Part shown: positions 28,732 through 37,280 of the stretch, piece after piece
How positions within the stretch are numbered: position 1 is the stretch's first letter
How the letters are laid out: each line of letters opens with the position of its first letter
Assembly (NCBI GenBank): GCA_016744135.1
Contig: JADGEX010000001.1
Coordinates: 310,001 to 374,000 of the forward strand
Reading direction: 5' to 3'
Length of the DNA: 64,000 nucleotides
Origin: Pseudodesulfovibrio sp.
Lineage (GTDB): Bacteria; Desulfobacterota; Desulfovibrionia; Desulfovibrionales; Desulfovibrionaceae
Notes under the pieces: generated by a model
The model's database searches: none
What the model saw: the letters and a program-made list of their open reading frames with translations, nothing else
What the model was told of the DNA's origin: nothing
Program-made: the position numbers and the translations under genes

Positions 28732-30249
28732 GTGTTAACACTGGTCCTTATCGCTACTGTCGGGGCGTGGATAGGCTTTGCCAACCCCGTGTTTCATTTT
28801 CCCCTGGCCGCATTGGCCTTTCCTCTCGGGCTTGCCTGGATTGGTTTTCGCGCTACATCTTGGAAAAAAGCCCTTAAATACGGTTGGTTCGCTGGGACAT
28901 TGGCTGCCACAGGTTGTTATTACTGGATGGTTATTCCTGTCCAGATCTACGGAGGGTTGCCATGGTTCATCGCCCTACCCTGTCCGATTTTGCTCGCCGC
29001 ATCCATAAGTCTCTACTTTGGCTTATTTTCAGTGGGCATGTATTACGCGGGCAAACAGATTGACGGCATCCCCCTGTGTTTGTTGGCTGGTTTCTCTTGG
29101 GCATCCATGGAAATGCTTATGGGAACGTTGTTTTCCGGCTTCCCCTGGATTAATTTATCTTCCGCATTCGCCTCGTGGCCATTTGCCATTCAAAGCGCGT
29201 CTGTGCTTGGAGCATATGGGCTTTCCGGGGTTTTCGCGATGCTGGCCGTGGCATTATTGCTCTACAGCACATACAAAAGTACTCTATGGCTTGCTGTAGG
29301 CTTGACCCTTTGTCTGACAGTATTTGGTGTCTACAGAGTAACAACTTTTGATACCGGCACACCGGATTTCCCAATTTCACTGATTCAAGGGAATGTTGAC
29401 CAGGGAAAAAAATGGGCGCCCTCGTATCAAGCCGCTACTGTAAAGAAATACAGTAAGTTGACTTTGGAGGCGATGCGAGATCATAAGTCTGTTTTGGCCA
29501 TCTGGCCTGAAACGGCCATGCCTTTTTATTTGCAAAACATGACCCCGCTGCGCAAAGGCGTCGAAATATTGGCCAGAGAAGCTAAAATCAACATAATTAC
29601 AGGGTCCCCGGCGTATTATGTCACCAACATGAAAAAAAATAATTACGTGCTCTATAACCGGGCATGGCTTATGGATACGACAGGGAGAACAACGCAGCAT
29701 TATGATAAGGAACATCTTGTCCCGTTTGGCGAATATATGCCCTTCGAAGAATGGATGCCCTTTGAAAAATTAGTTCAAGCCGCCGGCAACTTTCTTCCTG
29801 GTACAGATAACCATCCACTCAAAGTGAATGGCGTTGCTCTTGGAGTACTCATTTGTTATGAAGCCATATTCCCTGATTTGGCACAGAAACAGGTGGAACG
29901 GGGTGCAACCATTCTGGTTAACATCAGTAATGACGCTTGGTTTGGAAACACTTCGGCTCCACAACAACACCTCAATTTATCAATTATGCGCGCTGTTGAA
30001 CAAGGCCGTTGGCTAGCGAGAAGCACCAATACCGGCATTTCTGCATTTGTTGATCCTGTCGGACGAATCGTTGCCAGGGGAAATCAATTTCAAGCTGAAA
30101 GTTTGAGCTTGGGCATCGCTCCTTTGCATAAAACAACGCTCTATCACCGAATAGTTGGTTGGCTAACCTTCTTTATTTACACCATGACCATTGCCGCATT
30201 CGGATTTATCGGCTACACAGCCATTCGATATAAAGGAAAAATAGAATAA
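28732..30249 (+). CDS. lnt: Apolipoprotein N-acyltransferase
   Basis: Inner-membrane enzyme that adds the third acyl chain to lipoproteins. Several membrane helices in about residues 1-200 precede a nitrilase-like periplasmic domain. The triad is visible: Glu260 in IWPETA, Lys326 in YDKEHLVPFGEY, Cys375 in LICYEAIFP. A final helix follows. The start is GTG at 28732, four bases after the CorC-like stop, and its TAA overlaps the prfB ATG by one base. Confidence 0.95.
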   Translation: MLTLVLIATVGAWIGFANPVFHFPLAALAFPLGLAWIGFRATSWKKALKYGWFAGTLAATGCYYWMVIPVQIYGGLPWFIALPCPILLAASISLYFGLFSVGMYYAGKQIDGIPLCLLAGFSWASMEMLMGTLFSGFPWINLSSAFASWPFAIQSASVLGAYGLSGVFAMLAVALLLYSTYKSTLWLAVGLTLCLTVFGVYRVTTFDTGTPDFPISLIQGNVDQGKKWAPSYQAATVKKYSKLTLEAMRDHKSVLAIWPETAMPFYLQNMTPLRKGVEILAREAKINIITGSPAYYVTNMKKNNYVLYNRAWLMDTTGRTTQHYDKEHLVPFGEYMPFEEWMPFEKLVQAAGNFLPGTDNHPLKVNGVALGVLICYEAIFPDLAQKQVERGATILVNISNDAWFGNTSAPQQHLNLSIMRAVEQGRWLARSTNTGISAFVDPVGRIVARGNQFQAESLSLGIAPLHKTTLYHRIVGWLTFFIYTMTIAAFGFIGYTAIRYKGKIE

Positions 30250-31368
30250 TGTTTGAATATCCTGAACTTAAAGGTGCTTCCCAGAATCTTCTGGACCAAT
30301 TTGAGACCCTCTGGGGGCGTCTTTGACTACGCCCAAACTAAAGAACGACTCGACGCTATAGAAATCGAACTCTCCAAACCTGGCGCATGGGATAAACCCG
30401 AAGCTCTTACCCCTGTTCTTAAAGAAAAAAGTCAGCTTTCTACCAAACTCAACATGTATGAGGGGCTATCCGAAGCCAAGGAAGACCTTGAGGCATGGCT
30501 GGAATTGGCTCAAGAATCTCCGGACGATGAATCTTTGACCGCTTTGGATGGGCAGGTAGCCTTACTCAAAGAACGGTTGGCAGGGACGGAATTGGCAACC
30601 ATGTTTGCTTTCGAGCATGATAAAAGTAATGCCATTCTTGAAATCCATCCTGGTGCCGGTGGTGTTGAATCTCAAGATTGGGCGGAAATGCTGCTTCGCA
30701 TGTACAATCGCTATGCTGAACGCAAAGGATTCAAAGTCTCTCAACTTGATTTTCAGGCCGGAGATGAAGCAGGGATTAAATCAGTCACCCTTCAAATCGA
30801 AGGACTATTCGCCTATGGTCTGCTCAAAGGCGAGGCCGGAGTCCATCGCCTGATCCGTATTTCTCCTTTCGATTCATCAGGCCGACGTCATACCTCTTTC
30901 GCATCCGTAGATGTTTATCCCGATATGGACGATGACATCGAAATTGAGGTCAAGGATGAAGATTTACGAATAGATACCTTTCGATCCAGTGGTCCCGGTG
31001 GTCAATCTGTCAACAAGACCAGTTCCGCTGTTCGTATCACACATATTCCCACTGGCATTGTCGCCCAATGTCAGAATGAAAAATCACAACACAGAAATAA
31101 GGCAACAGCCTTGCGTTTGTTGAAAGCTCGACTCTATGAGCAGGAGTTGAAAAAGATTGAAGAAAGCCGCAGGCAAGATTATCAGGCCAAAGAGGCCATA
31201 GCTTGGGGAAGTCAGATACGCACCTATACGCTCCAACCCTATCGTTTGGTCAAAGATCACCGGTCCAATAGTGAAAGCGGCAATGTTGACGCATTTTTGG
31301 ACGGAGATCTGGACGAAATGATTCGAAACCACCTACTCTACATCCATGCCCAAGGAAAAAAAAATTAA
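30249..31368 (+). CDS. prfB: Peptide chain release factor 2, with programmed +1 frameshift
   Basis: Terminates translation at UGA and UAA. Read from ATG 30249, the first 25 codons end at CTT (30321-30323) followed by in-frame TGA (30324-30326); the conserved body continues in the +1 frame from GAC at 30325. The slip site CTTTGAC and the purine-rich GGGGG before it match the autoregulatory site of E. coli prfB, so the coding region is 30249-30323 joined to 30325-31368 (372 residues). The stop-recognition motif SPF is in RISPFDSSG, and the GGQ motif is at residues 250-252. Overlaps lnt by one base. Confidence 0.96.
30315..30327 (+). promoter_or_regulatory. prfB frameshift (recoding) site
   Basis: GGGGGCGTCTTTGAC region: an internal Shine-Dalgarno-like G-run three bases before the CTT-TGA slip codon pair. 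Low RF2 lets the ribosome pause at TGA and slip +1, restoring RF2 synthesis. Confidence 0.93.
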
Positions 31369-32200
31369 TTTCCCTGAACAGAAACTCGCCACTGAACTTT
31401 CTGAGCTCCAGAAGGAACTGTGTGGTCTTTCCCAGGCATGTCTGGGAAAGCTCGATACAGATGCTGTCTGGGTCTTTCGACTTTTTGAAGGAATTACCCC
31501 GGAAGAATGGAACGATCTGTCGACAAAGCACGATTTGCAACAGTGGTTGACCATGTCCATCGACGGTGATGCTTTTCCTCAGCTCAGAAAATTACAGAAA
31601 ACGCTAGAAAACCTATCGTATCAGACCGATCATGATGCTTTGACAGGCTTGGCGAACAGACGAGCTTTCGATCGTATTCTTGACATTGAAATAGAACGGT
31701 CAAAACGAGCCAAAACGCCTTTATCGCTCGCAATTTTTGATCTTGATAATTTTAAATCCGTCAATGACACCTATGGTCACACAAAAGGTGATGAAGTATT
31801 GGCGCGTTTTGCTGAACATCTGCAAGCTTCAACCAGACGATATGATCTAGCTTCTCGTTTTGGTGGAGAGGAGTTTGCCTTGATTATGGCAGGTTCCGGC
31901 GTGGTCAAGGCAACGCAACTTTTGAATCGCTTGCTTAAGGAATTTAAGGAAATAGAATTTTATTCTTCAGATGGAAAAACTTCCTTCAATGTGACATGTT
32001 CCGCAGGGTTAACCTGTTTCAAAGGCACAATAAACATGACAGAGAAGCAACTCATCAACCTGGCTGACGAAGCGCTTTACGAAGCGAAATCGTCCGGTAA
32101 AGATCAGGTGAAGGTATCCAGATTGCCCTTTGTGGACAATGTGTCAAACGCAACCCTTGTCCAGGCAAATGAAAAGAAATTCCTGTTCGGCGGGAAATAA
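31346..32200 (+). CDS. GGDEF-domain diguanylate cyclase
   Basis: Makes cyclic di-GMP. An N-terminal helical region (about 1-100) without a recognisable sensor precedes the GGDEF domain. The active site is SRFGGEEFALI; substrate residues lie in DHDALTGLANRRAFD and FDLDNFKSVNDTYGH. An inhibitory I-site RRYD sits five residues before GGEEF. There is no membrane segment. Its ATG lies 23 bases inside the end of prfB and lacks a clear ribosome-binding site, so translation is probably coupled. Confidence 0.92.
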   Translation: MPKEKKINFPEQKLATELSELQKELCGLSQACLGKLDTDAVWVFRLFEGITPEEWNDLSTKHDLQQWLTMSIDGDAFPQLRKLQKTLENLSYQTDHDALTGLANRRAFDRILDIEIERSKRAKTPLSLAIFDLDNFKSVNDTYGHTKGDEVLARFAEHLQASTRRYDLASRFGGEEFALIMAGSGVVKATQLLNRLLKEFKEIEFYSSDGKTSFNVTCSAGLTCFKGTINMTEKQLINLADEALYEAKSSGKDQVKVSRLPFVDNVSNATLVQANEKKFLFGGK

Positions 32201-32212
32201 CGGAGACAGGCC

Positions 32213-33019
32213 ATGAACAAAAACAAGACACTCAGCCTTGCCATAATGAGCGGTAAAGGCGGCGTGGGTAAAACCAATATAGTTCTCAATCTAGGATACG
32301 CTTTGCAGCAGGCTGAAGCAAAATCCATACTCATGGATTGTGACCTCGGGCTGGCAAACCTTGATGTACTGCTCGGCATTTCACCAGAAAAGAATTTGCA
32401 CGACCTTTTGCAGACAGGAGTAGCAGCTGAAGATGTCCTTGTCTCGATCGAGCCAGGTTTTGATATGCTTCCGGCCACAAGCGGCGTGCCTGAATTGGTC
32501 GAAATGGACGAAGATATTCAGGATATTCTCTTTAAAAAGCTTATTACTATCGCCGGGCAGTATGATTACCTCATGCTCGACCTCGGAGCTGGCATCAGTC
32601 CGACGGTTCTCTCTTTGGCTGCCCTGTCCCAGCTTCGGGTTGTCGTTGTCACTCCAGAACCAACGTCGTTGACTGACAGCTATGCCGTGATCAAGGTCTT
32701 GACCACACAGTATGGAATTAAGGATTATCTGGTGGTCGTGAACCAGGCCCTCAGTGCACAAGAAGCGAATCAAACATTCGACAGATTATCTGCTGCATGC
32801 AAAAATTTTCTGAATATTGAATTACGAAATCTTGGATTTGTTCATCAAGACTCGACACTTGTTGAATCGGTACGTCGTCAAACGCCACTCATGAAATATG
32901 CCCCAAAAGCCACGGCCAGCAAGGATATTAGAGCGCTTGCACGGAAAATAATGCGGTACCGAGAGGACAATATTGAGCGGATTGCCGGACGTCCAATTTT
33001 GAAAAATTTTCCATCCTGA
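32213..33019 (+). CDS. MinD/ParA-family ATPase, FlhG-like
   Basis: Deviant Walker A MSGKGGVGKTNIVLNLG near the N-terminus, with LMDCDLGLANLDVLLGI and LMLDLGAGIS. The YhjB/FlhG/MinD2 subgroup has this LANLDVLLGI segment and often controls flagellar number or placement. The C-terminus RREDNIERIAGRPILKNF-like tail is not a clear MinD amphipathic helix. It follows the diguanylate cyclase by 12 bases. FlhG is the best guess, but no flhF or flagellar gene is adjacent. Confidence 0.85.
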   Translation: MNKNKTLSLAIMSGKGGVGKTNIVLNLGYALQQAEAKSILMDCDLGLANLDVLLGISPEKNLHDLLQTGVAAEDVLVSIEPGFDMLPATSGVPELVEMDEDIQDILFKKLITIAGQYDYLMLDLGAGISPTVLSLAALSQLRVVVVTPEPTSLTDSYAVIKVLTTQYGIKDYLVVVNQALSAQEANQTFDRLSAACKNFLNIELRNLGFVHQDSTLVESVRRQTPLMKYAPKATASKDIRALARKIMRYREDNIERIAGRPILKNFPS

Positions 33020-33038
33020 TGAAAATAGAAATAAAGGG

Positions 33039-33068
33039 TTGACGAAAAGAGCCATTTTTCGGCATAGT
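33039..33068 (+). promoter_or_regulatory. Possible sigma-70 promoter of HU2-selenoprotein operon
   Basis: TTGACG, 18 bases, CATAGT. A small hairpin (GTAG-GCCAT / ATGGC-CTAC, 33109-33131) lies in the presumed leader. Confidence 0.5.
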
Positions 33069-33159
33069 TAGTGAGAATTTTGGAGAATGACTTCATTTCC
33101 ATTTCTTCGTAGAGCCATTTGATGGCGCTACGATTCAAGCAATGTTTCAGGGGGAAACC

Positions 33160-33435
33160 ATGAATAAAAGCGAATTGATCAAGGCTCTGTCCGAACAAAA
33201 GAAAATGCACGTTGACGAGGCCACCAAAGTGGTCGGAGCTTTCGTCGATTCCGTCAAGGAAGCCCTTCGTCGCGGCGACCGTGTCGAAATCAGAGGTTTT
33301 GGCAGCTTTAAAATCAAAGACTACGAAGGTTACACCGGACGCAATCCCAAGACTGGGACAGTTGTTCAGGTTAAACCCAAAAAACTTCCCTTCTTCCGTC
33401 CTGGTAAAGAATTGAAAGAATTCATCAACCAGTAG
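33160..33435 (+). CDS. HU/IHF family DNA-binding protein
   Basis: Second histone-like protein of the window, 91 residues. It begins MNKSELIKALSEQKKMHVDEA and carries the DNA-binding arm GFGSFKIKDYEGYTGRNPKTG and FFRPGKELKEFIN. The ATG at 33160 follows a GGGGG-containing site; an upstream in-frame start at 33142 is less likely. One base separates its stop from the UshA-like selenoprotein start, so the two are coupled. Whether it acts as HU or as an IHF subunit cannot be told from sequence alone. Confidence 0.93.
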   Translation: MNKSELIKALSEQKKMHVDEATKVVGAFVDSVKEALRRGDRVEIRGFGSFKIKDYEGYTGRNPKTGTVVQVKPKKLPFFRPGKELKEFINQ

Positions 33436-33436
33436 G

Positions 33437-34297
33437 ATGAAACGGTTTTCATACTGCCTTTTTTTGGCGGTCTGGCTATTCGCCTGCACTAACGCGTGGG
33501 CGAAAGAGCCGGTCCTGACTCTTCTTTATTCGGCAAATACGTATGGCACGGTGCGTCCATGTCCATCATGAGGTGGTAAAACCCTTGGTGGCGTGGCCCG
33601 GCGGGCCACGTATTTTTTTGACGTCCATAAAACATCGGCACCACGACTTGTGGTTTCCGGTGGGTGGGAATTTATGCGTCCACAAAGCAAACTTCCTGCC
33701 CCAGACGTGCTGCAATCTTTAATCAAGGCATATAACCTTATGGGCTATGATCTTGGCTTCATCCCCAAGGAAGAAGCCAAGGCTTTAAAACAAGCTCAAG
33801 CAGTTGTAGGGTCGTGGCAAAAAACTTCTGAAGAAGTTCCGATCACAATTTTAACAACCCAAAATGGTGATAAAATAGGATTTGTTCGATTTCCTTCCTT
33901 AGACCAAGGTAACGATATACCAGAGCCTGAACTGATTTCACGCATTGGACGACAGATCAAATTATTACGGAATAAAGTTCGTCTTGTTGTCGGACTGTCA
34001 GGATGGGGTTGGCTTGGTGAAAATGAATACTTGATGAAAAATCCCAAAACCGTTCCTGATCTTCTTTTAGGAAGCGGACGAGGGTCTGGGCTGAATGGTC
34101 GGGTTTTGGCCGATGATCGTTGTATCTGGGTTCGTTCTTATGACAAAGGACGGAGTATTTGCGAGATACAAATATACGAATGGCCTGATCGAAAGAATTC
34201 GTTTGCCTGGACAGTCTCGAAGAATTATAACACGTCTTCAATAGGATTGAACGATACCTATAAGGACAACCCGGAGGTGGCCGCTGTATTACAATAG
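33437..34297 (+). CDS. UshA-like selenoprotein (in-frame UGA read as Sec45)
   Basis: ATG 33437 opens a frame with a signal peptide (FSYCLFLAVWLFACTNAWA|KE; the LFAC might be a weak lipobox), reaches TGA at 33569-33571, then continues without break to TAG at 34295-34297. The total is 286 residues with Sec45 in RPCPSUGGKTLGGVARRA. Both sides of the UGA belong to one UshA-like domain, and LYSANTYGTVRP...GGVARRAT resembles the UshA N-terminus. Metallophosphoesterase ligands are mostly lost (SANTYG, SGGWEF, MGYDLGF), so nucleotidase activity is doubtful. Cys42 and Sec45 form a CxxU redox motif. A SECIS-like hairpin follows the UGA. Exported redox role inferred. Confidence 0.85.
33591..33611 (+). 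promoter_or_regulatory. Candidate bacterial SECIS element
   Basis: Eight-bp perfect stem CGTGGCCC / GGGCCACG (33592-33599 with 33603-33610) plus an outer G-U pair, apical loop GGC. The loop begins 28 bases after the UGA, inside the range known for bacterial SECIS, and starts with two G. A T-run follows at 33613-33619, so it also looks like an intrinsic terminator, but it lies inside the reading frame. Confidence 0.75.
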
Positions 34298-34338
34298 TGG
34301 CTTGCATCCGTTTTCATAGAAACTAGAAGGAGATGACT

Positions 34339-35220
34339 ATGGAATTTAGAGGAGCCTATACCGCCCTCTCAACCCCGTTTGCAAACGGGGAAATTGATGA
34401 AACCGCATATCGTGATTTTATCGAGTGGCAAATTGAACAGGGAATTGACGGGCTGGTACCATGTGGTACCACTGGCGAAGCCGCAACATTGACTCATGAA
34501 GAACAGGGACGGGTCATCAAAATTTGTGTGGAGCAGGCTAAAGGCCGTGTACAGGTAGTAGCCGGTGCCGGTTCCAACTCCACAAAAGAAGCCATCGCAT
34601 TGACCCAGATGGCCAAAGACGCCGGAGCAGATGCAGCTCTACAAATAACTCCATATTACAACAAACCCACGCCTGGCGGATTGGTAGAACACTTCAAAGC
34701 CATTGCTGCAGAAGTCTCCATGCCTTTCGTTATTTACAACGTGCCTGGACGAACCGGTTTGAATTTGCTTCCTGCTCACCTCAAGATGATTGTGGATGCA
34801 GTTCCTGAGACTGTTGCTGTCAAAGAAGCAACCGGGGACCTGAATCAAGCCGCTCAAGTCATCGAGCAATGTGGTAAAAATTTCAATCTGCTGTCTGGTG
34901 ACGACTTCACAGTCCTCCCCTTACTTGCAGTCGGCGGTGTAGGTGTAATATCCGTTGTTTCCAACATCATGCCCAAAGCGATGAGCGACATGTGCAAGGC
35001 ATTTTTTAACAAGGATCATGAAACCGCTTTGGATTTGAGTTTGAAAATGGCTCCGGTCAACCGTGCCATGTTCATGGAAACCAATCCTATTCCTGTCAAA
35101 ACGTCCCTGTCCATGATGGGTATTTTTAAAGATGCACAGTTCCGTCTGCCTATCGTTCCCCTGCAGGATGAGAACAAACCCAAATTGAAATCCGTGCTTA
35201 AAACCGCCGGTATATTGTAA
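34339..35220 (+). CDS. dapA: 4-hydroxy-tetrahydrodipicolinate synthase
   Basis: Condenses pyruvate and aspartate semialdehyde in lysine and diaminopimelate synthesis. CGTTGEAATL, the tyrosine in IYNVPGRTGLN, and the Schiff-base lysine in VAVKEATGD are present. The ATG at 34339 is six bases after AAGGAG; the ATG at 34333 is too close to it. About 293 residues. Confidence 0.96.
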   Translation: MEFRGAYTALSTPFANGEIDETAYRDFIEWQIEQGIDGLVPCGTTGEAATLTHEEQGRVIKICVEQAKGRVQVVAGAGSNSTKEAIALTQMAKDAGADAALQITPYYNKPTPGGLVEHFKAIAAEVSMPFVIYNVPGRTGLNLLPAHLKMIVDAVPETVAVKEATGDLNQAAQVIEQCGKNFNLLSGDDFTVLPLLAVGGVGVISVVSNIMPKAMSDMCKAFFNKDHETALDLSLKMAPVNRAMFMETNPIPVKTSLSMMGIFKDAQFRLPIVPLQDENKPKLKSVLKTAGIL

Positions 35221-35225
35221 TTTTG

Positions 35226-35256
35226 AAAGCCCCTGCTGTTTAGCCGGGGCTTTTTT
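35226..35256 (+). terminator. Terminator after dapA
   Basis: Stem AAAGCCCC / GGGGCTTT with an internal GC extension and a following T-run. Confidence 0.85.
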
Positions 35257-35268
35257 CGTCATCTCCTG

Positions 35269-35298
35269 AAAAGGGCGACCATTTGGTCGCCCTTTTTT
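35269..35298. terminator. Second, bidirectional terminator
   Basis: Near-perfect palindrome AAAAGGGCGACC / GGTCGCCCTTTT followed by T on the plus strand and preceded by A on the same strand. It serves dapA and the converging binding-protein gene. Confidence 0.88.
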
Positions 35299-35313
35299 TA
35301 TTCATTAAAAATA

Positions 35314-36114
35314 TTATTTTTTAGGAGATCGCCATTTGGCAACGATTGAATCTATAGTGCCTTCTTGTTTCAATTTTTGTAAAGAAATCTCTATTTGTTT
35401 GAGCAACTTTGTATTCCCTTTGGCAACAGCAATGCCTACAGGAGATCCTGGATCTAAATTATCGAGTATTTTAATTTTCACATGATGCTTTTGGGCTAAA
35501 TACAAACCTACTTCAAGAGGCGCAATAACAGCCACAATCGTCTTTTGCTGCAATAACAGCATAGAAGTCTCTTTGCTGTCAGTCTGATATAAACGAATCT
35601 GACTTCTTAGACCTATCTGATTAAAATACTCCTCCACGAAAGAATGCCTATCGCCAGCAACAACTTGCCATCGTAAATCATGAATCGTTTGAATGTTGGT
35701 GTTATCCTCTCGAACGAAAACCACCACTTTCCTCATATAATATGGAGTAGTAAAATCAAAAAATGTTTCTCGTTTTTTATTAATCTCTATTCCGGCAATA
35801 CAATCAATTCTCCCCAACCGTAAGCTCGTTATGACTTTATCCCATGGTAACTGTTGAAAAACGATAGTCTTTCCCATGCGAGTAGCAACATTCCGTATAA
35901 TCTCCACATCCAATCCAGTCGGTGCTAAGTTTTCGGCTTGGTATTGATACGGAGGGAAACCTTTAGCTACACCACAGAGAATTGTTTTTTTGCTCGTATC
36001 AGCCACAGCATAGAGAACTGGTGACGCAATGCAAAAGGCTACGATGTAAAGAAAACATCGCATCAGGCACAATGCAACCCTGCTGCCTTCTCTTTTCCTC
36101 AAACAATTCTGCAT
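35314..36114 (-). CDS. Periplasmic solute-binding protein, family 3
   Basis: SBP_bac_3 protein of 266 residues. A signal peptide region (FLYIVAFCIASPVLYAVA) lies after a basic N-terminus. Family segments are GLDVEIIRNVATRMGK, LRLGRIDCIAGIEINKKRE, FDFTTPYYMRKVVVFVR and GIAVAKGNTKLL. No permease or ATPase gene is adjacent, so it may serve a remote amino-acid importer or act as a sensor partner. An alternative ATG at 36063 would shorten the n-region. The gene looks richer in A and T than its neighbours. Confidence 0.85.
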   Translation of the reverse strand: MQNCLRKREGSRVALCLMRCFLYIVAFCIASPVLYAVADTSKKTILCGVAKGFPPYQYQAENLAPTGLDVEIIRNVATRMGKTIVFQQLPWDKVITSLRLGRIDCIAGIEINKKRETFFDFTTPYYMRKVVVFVREDNTNIQTIHDLRWQVVAGDRHSFVEEYFNQIGLRSQIRLYQTDSKETSMLLLQQKTIVAVIAPLEVGLYLAQKHHVKIKILDNLDPGSPVGIAVAKGNTKLLKQIEISLQKLKQEGTIDSIVAKWRSPKK

Positions 36115-36204
36115 ATAAATTTAATACACCCTTCGTTGAAACAAGTATATATGGGGGAACTACCCACCAATGTGAATTATTGCACAATCAATCCATTAGA
36201 CATG

Positions 36205-36237
36205 AAAAAGGCCCGTCAGCACAACGCTGACGGGCCC
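36205..36237 (-). terminator. Terminator of ppaC
   Basis: On the minus strand an 11-bp stem GGCCCGTCAGC / GCTGACGGGCC with a 5-base loop and TTTTT after it. Confidence 0.92.
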
Positions 36238-36267
36238 ATACTTTGCGCTTCAATCAGATCGCTTCAA

Positions 36268-37188
36268 CTAGCCTTCGAAGGCCTTAATGAAGTTGGGGGC
36301 AACCTGTTTCTTACGGCTCATCACGCCGTCGAGATATACAGAGGAACCTTCAGGAGCAATGCCAAAGGCTTTCTCGACTACAGAAATGTCGTCGGAAGCG
36401 ATGAGCATCTCGGAACCTTCTTTCATGATATCAGTCAAGAGCAGGAAGACAGAGTGACGACCGTCTGCTTTGACTTTTTCGATTTCAGCCTGAAGAGCTT
36501 CCTTGTGAGCATCCAACATGGACAGATCAACAACTTCCAGCTGGCCAATGCCAACCTTGTTGCCATTCATATCGAAATCTTTGTAGTCACGGAAAACCAA
36601 CTCGCTCGGGCTTGCGCCGTCGACAGCGGATTTGACCTTGAACATTTCCATGCCCAGAGCCATGACATCGTCAACACCAGCGATTTTGGCCAGAGCTGCG
36701 ACAGCTTCCTTGTCAGCATCGGTGCAGGTGACGGACTTGAACATGACAGTGTCGCTCAAGATGGCACACAGCAGGATACCAGCGATGTTCGCAGGCATTT
36801 CTACATTGTAGAAATCATACATGTTCTTCAGAACAGTACCGGTACAGCCCACGGGCCAAACCCACATTTCCAGCGGACCGGAAGTGGTGATGTCACCCAG
36901 CTTGTGATGGTCGACGACGGCAAGGAGTTCACCCTTATCCAGATTGTCGATGGTCTGAGAAATGTCAGTGTGGTCAACCAGAATAATCTGCTGATCAGTA
37001 GCATCGGTAACGATCTCGGGAGCGGCAACGCCGAACTTTTCGAGAACGAAAACAGACTCAGGAGCGATTTCGCCCTGGGTGATAGCTTTGGCTTCCATGC
37101 CACGTTTTGAGTACAGATCAGCGGCAGCAATCGCGGAAGCGACAGTGTCGGTATCGGGGTTTTTGTGTCCAACAACCAAAATAGCCAT
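36268..37188 (-). CDS. ppaC: Manganese-dependent inorganic pyrophosphatase
   Basis: Family II (DHH) pyrophosphatase of 306 residues. Metal-binding motifs are GHKNPDTDT, ILVDHTD, and the DHH motif VVDHHKLGD. The C-terminal DHHA2 domain ends with SRKKQVAP, which carries the substrate-binding basic residues. AGGAGG precedes the ATG. In sulfate reducers it removes pyrophosphate from sulfate activation; that link is general knowledge, not seen here. Confidence 0.96.
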   Translation of the reverse strand: MAILVVGHKNPDTDTVASAIAAADLYSKRGMEAKAITQGEIAPESVFVLEKFGVAAPEIVTDATDQQIILVDHTDISQTIDNLDKGELLAVVDHHKLGDITTSGPLEMWVWPVGCTGTVLKNMYDFYNVEMPANIAGILLCAILSDTVMFKSVTCTDADKEAVAALAKIAGVDDVMALGMEMFKVKSAVDGASPSELVFRDYKDFDMNGNKVGIGQLEVVDLSMLDAHKEALQAEIEKVKADGRHSVFLLLTDIMKEGSEMLIASDDISVVEKAFGIAPEGSSVYLDGVMSRKKQVAPNFIKAFEG

Positions 37189-37280
37189 ATCAAGTCCTCC
37201 TAATTGAATTGTCCTTTAATAAGGAAATTTGCCTCGAAAATAGAATGTGACGAATATCACAACCTACCCGGACTGCCAAG

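Noticed and set aside
33591-33619. Plain intrinsic terminator ending the HU/IHF gene
   Set aside because: The hairpin lies inside one continuous reading frame once the UGA at 33569 is read through, and its position and GGC loop fit a SECIS. Termination may still occur as a side effect.
36136-37110. Plus-strand frame of 324 codons
   Set aside because: Antisense to the manganese pyrophosphatase gene, which has all its metal motifs.
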